A stretch of 64,000 nt of DNA from Terrimonas sp937888905 (GCA_937888905.1 CALATA010000017.1:195785-259784); one strand, 5' to 3'; positions 1-9,165 are shown, counted from the stretch's first letter. The notes: generated by a model not told the origin, from the letters alone. Made by a program: numbers and translations.

Positions 1-380
1 TGCCAACCCATGCGCTGCATTTCGAGACTGTTCTGGTTTTCTGCATCGAAGGTTTCTTTCACGTGGGTACCACCTTCCACTGCTGTGAAAATGATCTCCA
101 CGTTGCGGCCATCACCCAATGTATACGCAAGTTTCTCGTTCTCTTTTACCTCAGTATACGTACCGGCAAAATCAAATCCCATGCTGCCGTCGCGGGCTTC
201 CATGCGCGATTTCAGTTGTCCGCCCACACGCAGATCGTTTTCGGCTGAAGGCGTATGCCAGTCCGGAGAGGCACTGTTCCATTGAATAATGTGCTCGGGC
301 TTGTTCCAGATTTCCCATACTTTTTCTACAGGCGCATTAACGGTGGTTTCAATAGTGATGCTTTGCTGTTGCGTTGCCAT
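1..380 (-). CDS. SRPBCC (AHSA1-like) domain protein, C-terminus cut by window edge
   Basis: The reverse strand from the ATG at 378-380 gives 126 codons with no stop before the window edge. The protein starts MATQQQSITIETTVNAPVEK and continues with VWEIWNKPEHIIQWN, the usual opening of the START-like Activator-of-Hsp90 fold (beta strand, then a helix with a W..W pattern). Later GGTHVKETFDAENQNS matches the late strands of the fold. Family members are about 140-160 residues, so perhaps 20-30 residues are missing. Members bind hydrophobic ligands in a helix-grip pocket, but the ligand cannot be told here. The gene faces away from the downstream peptidase gene's stop, with 114 bases of sequence upstream that show no clear promoter. 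Confidence 0.85.
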   Translation of the reverse strand, partial: MATQQQSITIETTVNAPVEKVWEIWNKPEHIIQWNSASPDWHTPSAENDLRVGGQLKSRMEARDGSMGFDFAGTYTEVKENEKLAYTLGDGRNVEIIFTAVEGGTHVKETFDAENQNSLEMQRMGW

Positions 381-494
381 GACTGTCTGTTTTGTTGATT
401 GTGTTTGGTTATTGACCACACAAAGATGATATCCTGTCAACAAACCGATCGTGTGTCAACACGACTTTGATGAGGGTTATTTGCGACGCAGTGA

Positions 495-2153
495 TTATTT
501 TCCCGTATGAATGTATTGCAGTGCGCGTTCCTGTATTTCGTCGCGCCCCTTCAGCACGGCTGCCAGTGTGGGCGTGACTGTTATATCCACACGTACACCC
601 ACCCGTTGCGTGGGAGTGCCGTCGGGATAATAAACACCAAGGCCCGACATCATCGTACTGTAACCGCCGGGAAATACAATCGTTGATACGTTGCCATCGG
701 CACCAGCCGTCTGATTGCCGATGGTCACAACAGCGGGAGCGGTTTGCAAAAGCATCGTTGAAAATTCTGCATGGCTTTGCGTGCTTTCATTTACCAGCAA
801 GATCAATTTCCCTTTATAAGGCTGTTTATTTTGTGTTCCGCATAAAAAGTCTTTACTCTTTTCAAATAATCCGGGGCGGTCTGTCTGCGGCACTGTAGCA
901 TAGACAAAGGGGGTTGCTTTCGGATGTGTGTACCGGCTTAGCTGTTGCGCCGTGCCTTGCGGATAATTGCGGATATCTAAAACGATCGCACGCGTGTCTT
1001 TCAATGCATTCATGATCTCCTTAATGCTGTCTTGTTTCAACCGGCCCATATGAATGTATCCCACTCCTTCTTCCAGCATTTTCCACATCCCTTCTTTTGA
1101 CGGCGTCATCCAGGGCTTTATCTCCTCCCAGGGATAACGGTGAATCTTTTTTTCCATCAACTTGCCATCACGTTCTATCACAACATCAGCTACCGGCGAA
1201 TTGCCATGCAGCAAAGTGGCCACATTGTTCCGGTAGCGCCCGCGTTCGTTGGAACCACCGATATACAACCAGTTGGCGTCAATGATCTGCTGCGGTGTGC
1301 GGCCGTCTATTTTTTTTATGATGTCACCTACCCGTATATCATCCACTCTGCAAAGAGAATCGCTGCCAAGCCGCACCACCACCGTCTCTTTTTCTGTCCA
1401 CTGTAGCGACAAAGGCGCCATGCGCACACCGAAAAGCGGACTGCCGCAGGATGGTACATAAGGTGCGCAAACACCTACCCCATGACTATCGTTGATACGC
1501 GCCGCTAATTGCCATATGGCAGCCTGATAGGCAAGCGTGTCGCCTGCATCACGGAAAGGAATGATCATTTCATCCAATACTTTGTTCCAGTCTTCGCCAA
1601 TATCTTTTTTATAAGGAAAAAAATATTGGACTGCATTCCAGTAACGATACAAACCGAGCAGGCGATACTCCATCGACGGGTAAGCCATCATTTCATATTT
1701 CGGCTCATTCATCATTTCTATATTACCCGCCCCCTTATTGCTTAGATAAAAAGGTTTGCCATGATACCTGTTTTGCAATACATCCAACAGCCTTGCCCGA
1801 AGGGTCGTATTTAAAACAGGATTTTCTTTCAGCCAGCTCAGTCCTGCCGTGGTCATATCATCGTCTGTATAAGCACTGCATGAACGGCATTTTTTTACCT
1901 CGCCCAGCTCATCCAGCCAGTTGGTATAGAAAGCATTGACGGCTTCCGCATCGGGCAGCTTTTCGAGTTGCGCTATTTTACGGATCAGCACATCATCCCA
2001 GTTGTACTGCCCGCCTGCAACCGCCGGATGAAAGTATTTGAGGAAACCCCACACGCGACCCAAATCTGCCAGCCGCTGCTCGTGCGTGAGCGCCTGCGCA
2101 TGACCATGAATAAACGAAAAAAGCGAAACAGCCAGCAACAGGATTTTTTTCAT
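495..2153 (-). CDS. S41 family peptidase (C-terminal-processing type), secreted
   Basis: This is a 552-residue protein. Residues 1-21 form a signal peptide ending HGHAQA, so it is exported. A PDZ-like stretch (VRVGDII-type, seen as IRVGDIIKKIDGRTP) lies near residues 270-290. The C-terminal third has the tail-protease core, with VGYIHMGRLKQD, AIVLDIRNYPQG and ILLVNESTQSHAEF; the Ser near residue 460 in NESTQSHAEF is the likely nucleophile, and AGADGNVS follows as in the family. S41 enzymes use a Ser/Lys dyad to cleave unfolded or tagged periplasmic proteins. The gene is divergent from the DUF2130 gene, sharing 118 bases of upstream DNA. The substrate is unknown. Confidence 0.88.
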   Translation of the reverse strand: MKKILLLAVSLFSFIHGHAQALTHEQRLADLGRVWGFLKYFHPAVAGGQYNWDDVLIRKIAQLEKLPDAEAVNAFYTNWLDELGEVKKCRSCSAYTDDDMTTAGLSWLKENPVLNTTLRARLLDVLQNRYHGKPFYLSNKGAGNIEMMNEPKYEMMAYPSMEYRLLGLYRYWNAVQYFFPYKKDIGEDWNKVLDEMIIPFRDAGDTLAYQAAIWQLAARINDSHGVGVCAPYVPSCGSPLFGVRMAPLSLQWTEKETVVVRLGSDSLCRVDDIRVGDIIKKIDGRTPQQIIDANWLYIGGSNERGRYRNNVATLLHGNSPVADVVIERDGKLMEKKIHRYPWEEIKPWMTPSKEGMWKMLEEGVGYIHMGRLKQDSIKEIMNALKDTRAIVLDIRNYPQGTAQQLSRYTHPKATPFVYATVPQTDRPGLFEKSKDFLCGTQNKQPYKGKLILLVNESTQSHAEFSTMLLQTAPAVVTIGNQTAGADGNVSTIVFPGGYSTMMSGLGVYYPDGTPTQRVGVRVDITVTPTLAAVLKGRDEIQERALQYIHTGK

Positions 2154-2271
2154 GATAATGTATTAATGGATGAGATAAGCGTAAGTTAAGCCGCGGCATT
2201 CATCCGGCCAACAACTGCTAATTTTTTTAGTTTGTGTTTTATCGTATTTTAGCCGCAACAATCGATCACCC

Positions 2272-3498
2272 ATGCCTGCAGATATTAAATGTCCCCGTTG
2301 CGGACACGAATTTGAACCGAATGATGCCATCCGCGAAGAAGTGGAAAAGGAATTGCGCGCCAAAGCCGCCGAATGGCAGAAGAAAAAATCGGAAGAATAC
2401 CAACAGCAAACGCAGCGCCGCGAAGCCGAGTTCCAGCAGCAACTGCAGCAGGAAAAGCAACGCCTCCAACAGCAACTGGAAGAAAATATCCGGAAGAATA
2501 TTGCAGCCGATTACGAAGTACAACTGAAACAACTTTCCGACAACAACCGGCACAACGAAGAGAAACTGAAGGAAGCGCGGCAGAAAGAACTCGAATTTTT
2601 GCAAAAAGAACAAGCGCTCCGCAACCGTGAAGCTGAAATGGAAATCAACATTCAGAAACAATTGCAGGTAGAACGTGAAAAGCTGACCGACGATATCCGC
2701 AAAATAGAAGAACAGAAGATCGCCACGCGCGAAACGGAATTCCAGCTTCGTTTGAAAGAACTCGAAAAACAACTGGAAGACCAGAAAAAACTTGCCGACG
2801 AAATGCGCCGCAAAGCCGAGCAGGGCTCCATGCAATTGCAGGGTGAAGTACAGGAACTGGCATTGGAAGAGATGTTGCGTGGCTCCTTTCCCTTCGATCT
2901 TATTTCAGAAGTAGGAAAAGGCGTGCGTGGCGCGGATTGTATCCAAACCGTACGTAACGGATTCGGGCAGGAATGTGGCCGCATCATCTTCGAAAGTAAG
3001 CGCACCGCGCATTTCGGAACAGACTGGATCGAGAAACTCAAAGCCGATATGCGCAGCCAGGGAGCCGATGTAGCCGTGATCGTTACCCAAAGCCTGCCCC
3101 GCGATATGGACCGTTTCGGAGAGAAAGACGGCGTATGGATCTGTTCATTTGCCGAGGTAAAAGCCGTAGTGCATATGCTGCGCGATGGCATCATAAAAGT
3201 ATCCACGGCACTCAAAAAACAGGATAACAAAGGTGACAAGATGCACCTGCTGTATGATTACCTCACGAGTTCTGAATTTGCGGAGCAATGGAAAGCGATC
3301 CGCGAAGGATTCATGAGCATGAAGATTTCTATTCAGAAAGAAAGAGACGCGATGGAAAAATTGTGGAAGGCGCGTGAGAAACAACTGGAAAAAGTATTGC
3401 TGAGTGCAGCACATATCCGCGGCTCCATCGAAGGAATCTCGGGATCAGATGTGGACCTCGAATTACTCGGCCCCGGTGAGGAAGAAGAAAGCGATTGA
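2272..3498 (+). CDS. DUF2130 domain protein with zinc-ribbon start and long coiled coil
   Basis: The 408-residue protein opens with a CxxC pair (IKCPRCGHEFEPND, residues 5-18). Charged heptads rich in E, K and Q follow (about residues 20-190) and predict a long coiled coil. The C-terminal part (about 205-400) reads GSFPFDLISEVGKGVRGADC and IIFESKRTAHFGTDWIEKLK, which is the DUF2130 domain. This family resembles RmuC-like proteins, and a nuclease-type role has been suggested but not settled. The gene's TGA at 3496-3498 directly abuts the stop of the convergent phosphopantetheinyl transferase gene, with no gap and no terminator hairpin. Confidence 0.85.
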   Translation: MPADIKCPRCGHEFEPNDAIREEVEKELRAKAAEWQKKKSEEYQQQTQRREAEFQQQLQQEKQRLQQQLEENIRKNIAADYEVQLKQLSDNNRHNEEKLKEARQKELEFLQKEQALRNREAEMEINIQKQLQVEREKLTDDIRKIEEQKIATRETEFQLRLKELEKQLEDQKKLADEMRRKAEQGSMQLQGEVQELALEEMLRGSFPFDLISEVGKGVRGADCIQTVRNGFGQECGRIIFESKRTAHFGTDWIEKLKADMRSQGADVAVIVTQSLPRDMDRFGEKDGVWICSFAEVKAVVHMLRDGIIKVSTALKKQDNKGDKMHLLYDYLTSSEFAEQWKAIREGFMSMKISIQKERDAMEKLWKAREKQLEKVLLSAAHIRGSIEGISGSDVDLELLGPGEEEESD

Positions 3499-4107
3499 TC
3501 AGGACACCACCCAGGCCAGCACCAGGTGATCGAAATGACGGTAATACAGATCGAGTGAAGCATTGTTCTTGGTAAAAAGACAACGCACTTTGCCCGCATC
3601 GGCATCGCGTTCCAGTAGACGGATATGCGCTTTGAAATCTACTTCCCCGTCACCATACCATTTATACACAGCTTCCTTGATGCTCCAGATCGTTGTGAGT
3701 CCGCGCACACCCGGTTCACTACCGAATACGGCTTGCTCTTCCGGCGTGGTAAATTTGGAAGCGATGCGTTCGATGCGCGCCACGGGAATTTCGGCATCCA
3801 CGCCCGTGCGCAGATCGCGGCTTACCAGTGCCGCCGCATAATCACCGCAATGAGAAATGGAAAAATGATACTGCGCATCCGGTAAAAAAGGTTTGCGTGT
3901 ATCGGCGATGCGGATGAGTTCGTAAGGAAAATCCGGATAAAGATAGCGCAGCAGGAAACGTCCCGCCAGGTGCTGCAAACGCTTATGGGGGTGCGTTACA
4001 TCGCGGTGTTGCGGAACATTGTCCTTAAAAAATTCCTCCGTTTCTTCGATCTTCCATACACCGAGTCGGGTGGAAGGGTTGATTTGTTGTTGAAAAAAAA
4101 TCGGCAT
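3499..4107 (-). CDS. 4'-phosphopantetheinyl transferase (Sfp type)
   Basis: The protein of 202 residues has both Sfp-superfamily signatures: TGVDAEIPVARIERIASKF (Mg-binding Asp/Glu) and TIWSIKEAVYKWYGDGEVDF (W-S-x-K-E-A-x-Y/W-K). HFSISHCGDYAAALVS matches the upstream conserved block. It transfers phosphopantetheine from CoA to a serine of a carrier protein. The reading frame stays open further upstream over dcd, but those residues are antisense to dcd, so the ATG at 4105-4107 (MPIFFQQQINPSTRLGVWK) is taken as the start. The window carries one plausible client, the acyl carrier protein at 16079. The gene is divergent from dcd with 54 bases between the starts. Confidence 0.88.
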   Translation of the reverse strand: MPIFFQQQINPSTRLGVWKIEETEEFFKDNVPQHRDVTHPHKRLQHLAGRFLLRYLYPDFPYELIRIADTRKPFLPDAQYHFSISHCGDYAAALVSRDLRTGVDAEIPVARIERIASKFTTPEEQAVFGSEPGVRGLTTIWSIKEAVYKWYGDGEVDFKAHIRLLERDADAGKVRCLFTKNNASLDLYYRHFDHLVLAWVVS

Positions 4108-4161
4108 TCGTGCTGGTTTCTCCTTTATTTTGCCGGTTAAAGATAGAGTAAAACTACGGCT

Positions 4162-4698
4162 ATGATCCTCTCCGATAAACGTATCCTCGAAGAAATTGAA
4201 AAAGGCACCATCAAACTGGCGCCTTACGACCGCGAATGCCTCGGCAGCAACTCTTACGATGTGCACCTGGGCAAATGGCTGGCTACGTACAAAGAACATA
4301 TCCTCGACTCCAAAAAACATAACGAGATTGAATACTTCGAAATTCCGGAGGAAGGTTTCGTGTTGTATCCCCATATTTTTTATCTCGGCGTTACGCTCGA
4401 GTACACCGAAACACATGCGCACGTGCCGTTCCTGGAAGGGAAATCATCTACCGGCCGTCTCGGCATCGACATCCATGCTACTGCCGGTAAAGGCGACGTA
4501 GGTTTTTGCGGGCACTGGACCCTCGAGATTTCGGTCAAACAACCGGTGAAAGTGTATAAAGGAATGCCTGTGGGCCAGCTTATTTATTTCCCTGTGGAAG
4601 GTGAGATTGAAGTACGCTATGATCAGAAGAAAAATGCCAAATATTCCGGCCAGCCCGATAAGCCGATCGAGAGTATGATGTGGAAGAACAGGTTTTAA
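4162..4698 (+). CDS. dcd: dCTP deaminase
   Basis: This 178-residue protein is full length for dCTP deaminase. It has MILSDKRILEEIEKG at the start, the trimer-interface and nucleotide-binding block EGKSSTGRLGIDIHATAGKG, and GFCGHWTLEISVKQP, in which the Glu (about residue 122) is the general base. The enzyme deaminates dCTP to dUTP, which feeds thymidylate synthesis. A REPIN-like repeat begins at 4699, the first base after the TAA stop. Confidence 0.95.
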   Translation: MILSDKRILEEIEKGTIKLAPYDRECLGSNSYDVHLGKWLATYKEHILDSKKHNEIEYFEIPEEGFVLYPHIFYLGVTLEYTETHAHVPFLEGKSSTGRLGIDIHATAGKGDVGFCGHWTLEISVKQPVKVYKGMPVGQLIYFPVEGEIEVRYDQKKNAKYSGQPDKPIESMMWKNRF

Positions 4699-4846
4699 TG
4701 TGAAAATGTGGAGATGTGCCCCGCCTGCGGCGGGGGCCATGTGAAAATGATCCCGCATTTCTACTGATGCGTGACAGCGCGACACGACAGACGCTTCTAA
4801 ACACATTTTCACATTTCCACATCCGGCCGCAGGCCGGCACATTCCC
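4699..4846. repeat. REPIN-like element: two inverted hairpins between dcd and the DUF3810 gene
   Basis: The whole gap between two convergent genes is filled by this element. The left part reads TGTGAAAATGTGGAGATGTG and then a perfect 7-bp-stem hairpin at 4719-4735 (CCCCGCC, loop TGC, GGCGGGG), followed by GGCCATGTGAAAATG. The right part is in inverted orientation: CACATTTTCACATTTCCACA, then a hairpin at 4823-4837 (CCGGCC, loop GCA, GGCCGG). The same flanks with different stems occur at 41617-41724, and a single related hairpin occurs at 19926-19942. Confidence 0.7.
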
Positions 4847-5959
4847 TCATATCTCCTGAAACTTCCGGTAATAAGCGATCAGCCACGCCACCACCTCACT
4901 ATAGGTTCTTTTGCCTCCGGGTTGATTATTGGCTTTGAGGTAACTTCCGTAAGCCCAGGTGATCACCGGCTCGATGGGATTCTTGTATTTCTTTAAATAA
5001 TCACGGTAGGCTTTGATGTCGGCTTTTACCTGCGGATGCAAGGTCTGGTTGTAGGCGCGTAGCGCTGCGGAATCGCGGCGGTACAATTCTCCTCCCGCAT
5101 ACTGGTACATATCGAAATAAACCGAGTAGCGGAAGAACACCGATGGATGTCTGCGTGACGCGAGGAAAGCGACAAAGTTGGCTTCGTTCTCCTTCCCATA
5201 GCCCAATTGATGCGCGATCTCGTGCATGGTCACAAAAGGTTCGAGCACACTGGGGATAGTGGTATTGACCTGTGCTTCACCCGAGAAGGGATTGTAATAG
5301 CCCTGGAAGCCTAGTATGTTTCCTGCATAACTGAATAAAGATGGTTTGGCTGAGCGGGGCTGGTAAGCCAGGTAAGGATGTTGCTGCGCCATGCTGTCGT
5401 ATCCGCGGCCTGCCTGGCGAAACAGCCTGTATTTATCACGGGCAAAAGAATCACGCGCTTCAGGTGTCAGTTGCGAAGCCTCGTTATTGAGCGCAGTATG
5501 CAAGACCTTAACCAGTGAATCTAATTCGCCCGTAGAATAGGCGCTGACCTCGGTAAGACCGAGCTGTGATGAAATGCCCAGCCGGTTATAATTGAGTCCC
5601 CACAGGAGATTGAAGAAAACGTAAATAAACAGGAAAAGGAAAATGCCTTGTTGCAGCGCGGCTTTGAAATAAGCGCGGTTGAGCCGGCGGAGAAACAGGA
5701 AACGGAAGAAACGGACCACGCGGAACAGCAACAGCAGGATCAGAAAGCCATAAAAAAGATCACCGATACTGAAAGGAATCCAGCCGAAGAGGGTACGTTG
5801 CAGCCTTGATACAATAGGATAAAAGCCGTACGTATAATATTTTTCAACCATATTGGGGTATAGCGATACCCATTTAATGGCAATCGCCCCCAGGATCAGT
5901 AACACCCAACTCCAGCCTTTCATCAGCCGGGAAAAAAGGCGGGAGAAAAACTTTTGCAC
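4847..5959 (-). CDS. DUF3810 family membrane protein with HExxH motif
   Basis: The protein is 370 residues from a GTG at 5957-5959; an ATG at 5921-5923 (MKGWSWVLLILGAIAIKWV) is an alternative start that keeps the first membrane segment. Three hydrophobic segments lie at about residues 14-33, 60-85 and 96-118. The rest is soluble and carries TMHEIAHQLGYGKENEANFV, a zinc-metallopeptidase HExxH with a downstream Glu. DUF3810 proteins are common in Bacteroidota and Firmicutes and are predicted membrane-bound metallopeptidases; no substrate is known. It is divergent from the yceD-like gene. Confidence 0.87.
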   Translation of the reverse strand: MQKFFSRLFSRLMKGWSWVLLILGAIAIKWVSLYPNMVEKYYTYGFYPIVSRLQRTLFGWIPFSIGDLFYGFLILLLLFRVVRFFRFLFLRRLNRAYFKAALQQGIFLFLFIYVFFNLLWGLNYNRLGISSQLGLTEVSAYSTGELDSLVKVLHTALNNEASQLTPEARDSFARDKYRLFRQAGRGYDSMAQQHPYLAYQPRSAKPSLFSYAGNILGFQGYYNPFSGEAQVNTTIPSVLEPFVTMHEIAHQLGYGKENEANFVAFLASRRHPSVFFRYSVYFDMYQYAGGELYRRDSAALRAYNQTLHPQVKADIKAYRDYLKKYKNPIEPVITWAYGSYLKANNQPGGKRTYSEVVAWLIAYYRKFQEI

Positions 5960-6056
5960 CGGAATAAATTAAAAATCATTAATAATGAGCAAATTACGAT
6001 AAATTGCCCAGCAAAAATAAATGAAAAAGACCGCGGAATAGTTCATAAAATTTACC

Positions 6057-6064
6057 TACCTTTG
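6057..6064 (+). promoter_or_regulatory. Bacteroidota -7 element of the yceD-rpmF promoter
   Basis: TACCTTTG is an exact match to the phylum's -7 consensus TAnnTTTG, with GC next, as is frequent. It sits about 32 bases before the start codon at 6096, a normal leader length. No good TTTG -33 box is visible 19 bases upstream, so the call rests on the -7 box and position. Confidence 0.5.
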
Positions 6065-6095
6065 CCTCCCGATTTTTCAGGACAAATGTTGAGCC

Positions 6096-6665
6096 ATGGG
6101 TCACCGCCGAGATTTTGAGATAGCCTTTGTAGGGTTGAAACCCGGAGTTCATGAGTACAACTATGAGATTGACGACAAGTTCTTTGAGGCATTTCAGCAG
6201 CAGGATTTCCGCCACTGCTCAGCGAAAATAAAACTCTCGCTGGACAAGAAAAACAGCTTCTTGTTATTGAAGTTTGAAATTGGCGGTACCCTTGAAGTCA
6301 CCTGCGACCGTTGTAACAACGACCTCCCGCTTGAACTGTGGGACGAGTTTAACATGACGGTTAAGATGGTGGAAGATGCGGAACTGATGAATGACCAGGA
6401 AGATGATCCCGATGTGTATTATATCGGGCGGAATGAAAGTCACCTGGACGTAGCCAACTGGATCTACGAGTTCATCAACCTGAGTATTCCGATGCAGAAG
6501 GTCTGCGGCTATGATAACGCCGACGGTCCCAACTGCAACCCGGCCGCACTGAAAATGCTTCGTCACATGGAACCGGATCCTGAACAGGACGAGCCTAAAG
6601 AATCGAATCCGATCTGGAAAGGCCTCGAACAGTTCAAGGACCTGAAAGACAAAGGGAAAAAATAA
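6096..6665 (+). CDS. YceD/DUF177 family protein
   Basis: The protein has 189 residues. It holds the family's metal-type motif at about residues 66-71 (VTCDRCNNDLPLEL), and later IPMQKVCGYDNADGPNC. DUF177/YceD proteins are almost always encoded just before rpmF, as here (38 bases to rpmF). In plants and E. coli the family has been tied to 23S rRNA metabolism or ribosome assembly. The tail is acidic and lysine rich. The ATG at 6096 lies well placed after a TACCTTTG promoter box. Confidence 0.9.
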   Translation: MGHRRDFEIAFVGLKPGVHEYNYEIDDKFFEAFQQQDFRHCSAKIKLSLDKKNSFLLLKFEIGGTLEVTCDRCNNDLPLELWDEFNMTVKMVEDAELMNDQEDDPDVYYIGRNESHLDVANWIYEFINLSIPMQKVCGYDNADGPNCNPAALKMLRHMEPDPEQDEPKESNPIWKGLEQFKDLKDKGKK

Positions 6666-6703
6666 ACAGAGAATAATTTTCTAATTAGTTAAATAGCAGA
6701 GAT

Positions 6704-6898
6704 ATGCCAAATCCCAAACGCAGACACAGCCAGCAAAGAAGCGCAAAGCGCCGTACTCACTATAAAGCTACTGCGACCACGCTGACCACTGACAGCACTA
6801 CCGGAGAAACGCATGTACGTCACCGTGCACACGTAAGCGAAGGAAAACTGTACTACAAGGGCAAACTGGTTAGTGAGACCGCTCCTTCCAAAGCTTAA
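6704..6898 (+). CDS. rpmF: 50S ribosomal protein L32
   Basis: This is a 64-residue basic protein starting MPNPKRRHSQQRSAKRRTHY, the diagnostic L32 N-terminus. It ends with VRHRAHVSEGKLYYKGKLVS and lacks the zinc-binding Cys pairs found in some L32 paralogues, so it is the zinc-independent form. It lies in the classic yceD-rpmF-plsX order. Confidence 0.97.
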   Translation: MPNPKRRHSQQRSAKRRTHYKATATTLTTDSTTGETHVRHRAHVSEGKLYYKGKLVSETAPSKA

Positions 6899-6950
6899 TA
6901 TTGTTTTTTCAAATAACGGACTTGATTCCAAATCCATTGCCGACCTTTGG

Positions 6951-6980
6951 TTTGCGATGAGGTTTGGAATTTTAATTTTG
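6951..6980 (+). promoter_or_regulatory. Candidate plsX promoter (TTTG-N18-TAATTTTG)
   Basis: TTTG at 6951-6954 and TAATTTTG at 6973-6980 fit the Bacteroidota -33/-7 pattern with an 18-base spacer. The predicted start of transcription is near 6987, which would leave a leader of only about 8 bases before the plsX ATG at 6995. plsX could also be read through from rpmF. Confidence 0.4.
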
Positions 6981-6994
6981 GGAAATAAGCTTCT

Positions 6995-7948
6995 ATGGTT
7001 ATAGGCATTGATATGATGGGCGGTGATTATGCTCCCCTCGAAGCCGTTAAGGGGATCAACCGTTTTTTGAATGAGGACAAGGAAGGTGATGTACGCCTGC
7101 TGCTGATCGGTGACGAGTCACAGATCAACCCACTGCTGAATGAGCACGCCGTGCCCACCGGCAGACTGAGCGTTGTACACGCGTCACAGGTGATCGACAT
7201 GCACGAACATCCCACCAAAGCCCTTAAGGAAAAACAACAGTCATCCATCGCCATCGGATTTCATTTGCTGGCATCCGGAAAAATGGACGCTTTCATCAGC
7301 GCAGGTAATACCGGAGCCATGCTCGTCGGCACACTTTTCACCATCAAAGCAGTGGAAGGTGTAATCCGCCCTACCATTTCCAGTATTGTTCCCCTTCACA
7401 ACGGAGGAACCGGACTCCTGCTCGATGTCGGTCTCAATGCGGATTGCAAACCGGAGCAACTGAACCAGTTCGCCGTGATGGGCAGCATCTATGCGCAGCT
7501 CATTCTCGGTATCAGCGAACCACGCGTAGGCTTGCTCAACGTGGGAGAAGAAGAAGGAAAAGGAAATGTGCTGGCCCAGGCCACTTATCCCCTTCTCAAA
7601 GAAAACAAACACATCCGTTTTATCGGTAATATTGAAGGAAGAGACGTACTCACCGGCAAAGCTGATGTGATCGTGTGCGAAGGTTTTACCGGCAACGTGG
7701 TACTCAAACTCGCAGAATCGCTGTACGACCTTAAACCGGTCAACAGCACGAACGACGACTATTTCAACAGGTTCAACTTCGAAATATATGGAGGTACTCC
7801 CGTATTGGGAGTAGCTAAACCCGTTATCATCGGGCACGGCATCTCCGGACAACTGGCATTCAGCAATATGATCGGCGTAGCACGTAAGATGGTAGAAAAG
7901 GATGTATTGGGTAAAATGAAAGAAGCCCTGCGTCCGGAAGAAGCCTGA
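6995..7948 (+). CDS. plsX: Phosphate acyltransferase PlsX
   Basis: The protein has 317 residues. It starts MVIGIDMMGGDYAPLEAVKG, the PlsX signature GxDxMGGD, and carries DAFISAGNTGAMLVGTLF and VCEGFTGNVVLKLAES, both conserved. PlsX converts acyl-ACP and phosphate to acyl-phosphate, the acyl donor for PlsY in phospholipid synthesis. It follows rpmF as in most bacteria, but fabH does not follow. The length is slightly short of the usual 330-340. Confidence 0.95.
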   Translation: MVIGIDMMGGDYAPLEAVKGINRFLNEDKEGDVRLLLIGDESQINPLLNEHAVPTGRLSVVHASQVIDMHEHPTKALKEKQQSSIAIGFHLLASGKMDAFISAGNTGAMLVGTLFTIKAVEGVIRPTISSIVPLHNGGTGLLLDVGLNADCKPEQLNQFAVMGSIYAQLILGISEPRVGLLNVGEEEGKGNVLAQATYPLLKENKHIRFIGNIEGRDVLTGKADVIVCEGFTGNVVLKLAESLYDLKPVNSTNDDYFNRFNFEIYGGTPVLGVAKPVIIGHGISGQLAFSNMIGVARKMVEKDVLGKMKEALRPEEA

Positions 7949-7977
7949 CCAATGCCAACCGATCATCGCGGCTGCTT

Positions 7978-9165
7978 ATGAAGCAAACTTTCATTACGGC
8001 ACTTAAAGCTGAGCTGGAGCATACTTTCGGCAGGAAGATCCGTTCTTCCCGCGATTGCCTGCAATTGGTAGACGCAATATTTCAACGCACCGGTGAAACC
8101 ATCAATGCCAACACGCTCCGCCGTTTTTTTGGTCTCGTTCAATCCCAGTACGCCGCTTCCTCCGCTACCTTACTTATTCTTTGCCGTTATTGCGGATTTG
8201 ATTCTCCCGATGAAGTAGAGGTCAATATCCGCAAACAAACCGCTACCGATATCGCGCGCCAGGAAGTGTTGCATTACCTCGTAAGCCTCTTCCGCGACGT
8301 ACCGCCTCCTGAAGGCCAGGACTACGACCGCGTACTCGACAACCTCACCCGCCGCACGATTGAATTTCTCGAACGCAATGAAGCACTCATCGATCCGTTT
8401 CAACGCGAAGTGGCCCGTACACGTGCCGGACAATTCTATTATTACGAGCAGGCCGTGCAGATGGATCATCTCAATGGTTCTTATGGAAAAGGTCTTCGTT
8501 ATTACCTCGCTGCCAAGGCCACGCCGGATGCTATCCTGTTCGCACATGCCATCCAGGTATTCCGCTATTGGCTCAACCAGGACCTGCGGCAACTCGATAA
8601 ACACATGAGCCGGCTTGCCGACACCCCACCACATCCACACCTGGCCCCGCACATCATGGGCAGACTAATGGCCGCCCGTTTATTTCATCTGCATGCGCAT
8701 GGAGAAAGCACCGACAAACTACTCGCCGAAATGCGCCGCTATCAATCCATTCTTAAAATCACGAGGGAAAACTCTCCCTCCGCGGTCCCGGATTTTGAAT
8801 TGATCATCTGCGAAGCACTCACGCTTACCGGGCACCTGACCGAAGCACGCGAATACCTGCAACGCGGACGCAACTATTATGCAGCTTCGCATCACCTCTT
8901 GCCCAACGAACCACTCGCGATCTGGGAAACATTATTAAGTAATATAGACGGACGGAGAACGCGCAAAAAAAACAAGGCCGCCAGCATCCCATCCCTCGAT
9001 CCGCTCTGTCGCAAATACCATAGCTTATTATTATACCGGCTCGGAACTCCGCTGCGGCAGCCCTCCGCCAAGAAGCAATTAGCCGCCCTCGTAGAAGAAA
9101 CAGGCTTTCAGATCTTCGCTCAACCCGGAGGAAATTTCATTCTGAACAAAAAAGAACAATTCTAA
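7978..9165 (+). CDS. Uncharacterised helical protein with an N-terminal 'RRFFGL' domain
   Basis: I do not recognise a named family over the full 395 residues. The first 75 residues (FGRKIRSSRDCLQLVDAIF, then INANTLRRFFGLVQSQYA and LLILCRYCGF) match a pattern I know from many Bacteroidota proteins, a compact helical unit that looks like an HTH-type DNA-binding or adaptor module. The remaining 300 residues are alpha-helical with spaced pairs such as ARTRAGQFYYYEQAVQMD and LTGHLTEAREYLQRGRNYY, which suggests TPR-like helical repeats. The gene starts 29 bases after plsX and is probably co-transcribed with it. No enzymatic motif was seen. Confidence 0.7.
   Translation: MKQTFITALKAELEHTFGRKIRSSRDCLQLVDAIFQRTGETINANTLRRFFGLVQSQYAASSATLLILCRYCGFDSPDEVEVNIRKQTATDIARQEVLHYLVSLFRDVPPPEGQDYDRVLDNLTRRTIEFLERNEALIDPFQREVARTRAGQFYYYEQAVQMDHLNGSYGKGLRYYLAAKATPDAILFAHAIQVFRYWLNQDLRQLDKHMSRLADTPPHPHLAPHIMGRLMAARLFHLHAHGESTDKLLAEMRRYQSILKITRENSPSAVPDFELIICEALTLTGHLTEAREYLQRGRNYYAASHHLLPNEPLAIWETLLSNIDGRRTRKKNKAASIPSLDPLCRKYHSLLLYRLGTPLRQPSAKKQLAALVEETGFQIFAQPGGNFILNKKEQF

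Noticed and set aside
2266..2835. Long Phe/Leu-rich minus-strand frame opposite the DUF2130 gene
   Set aside because: It is the antisense of a coiled coil rich in GAA/AAG/CAG codons, which gives Phe and Leu runs; the plus frame is a clear family member.
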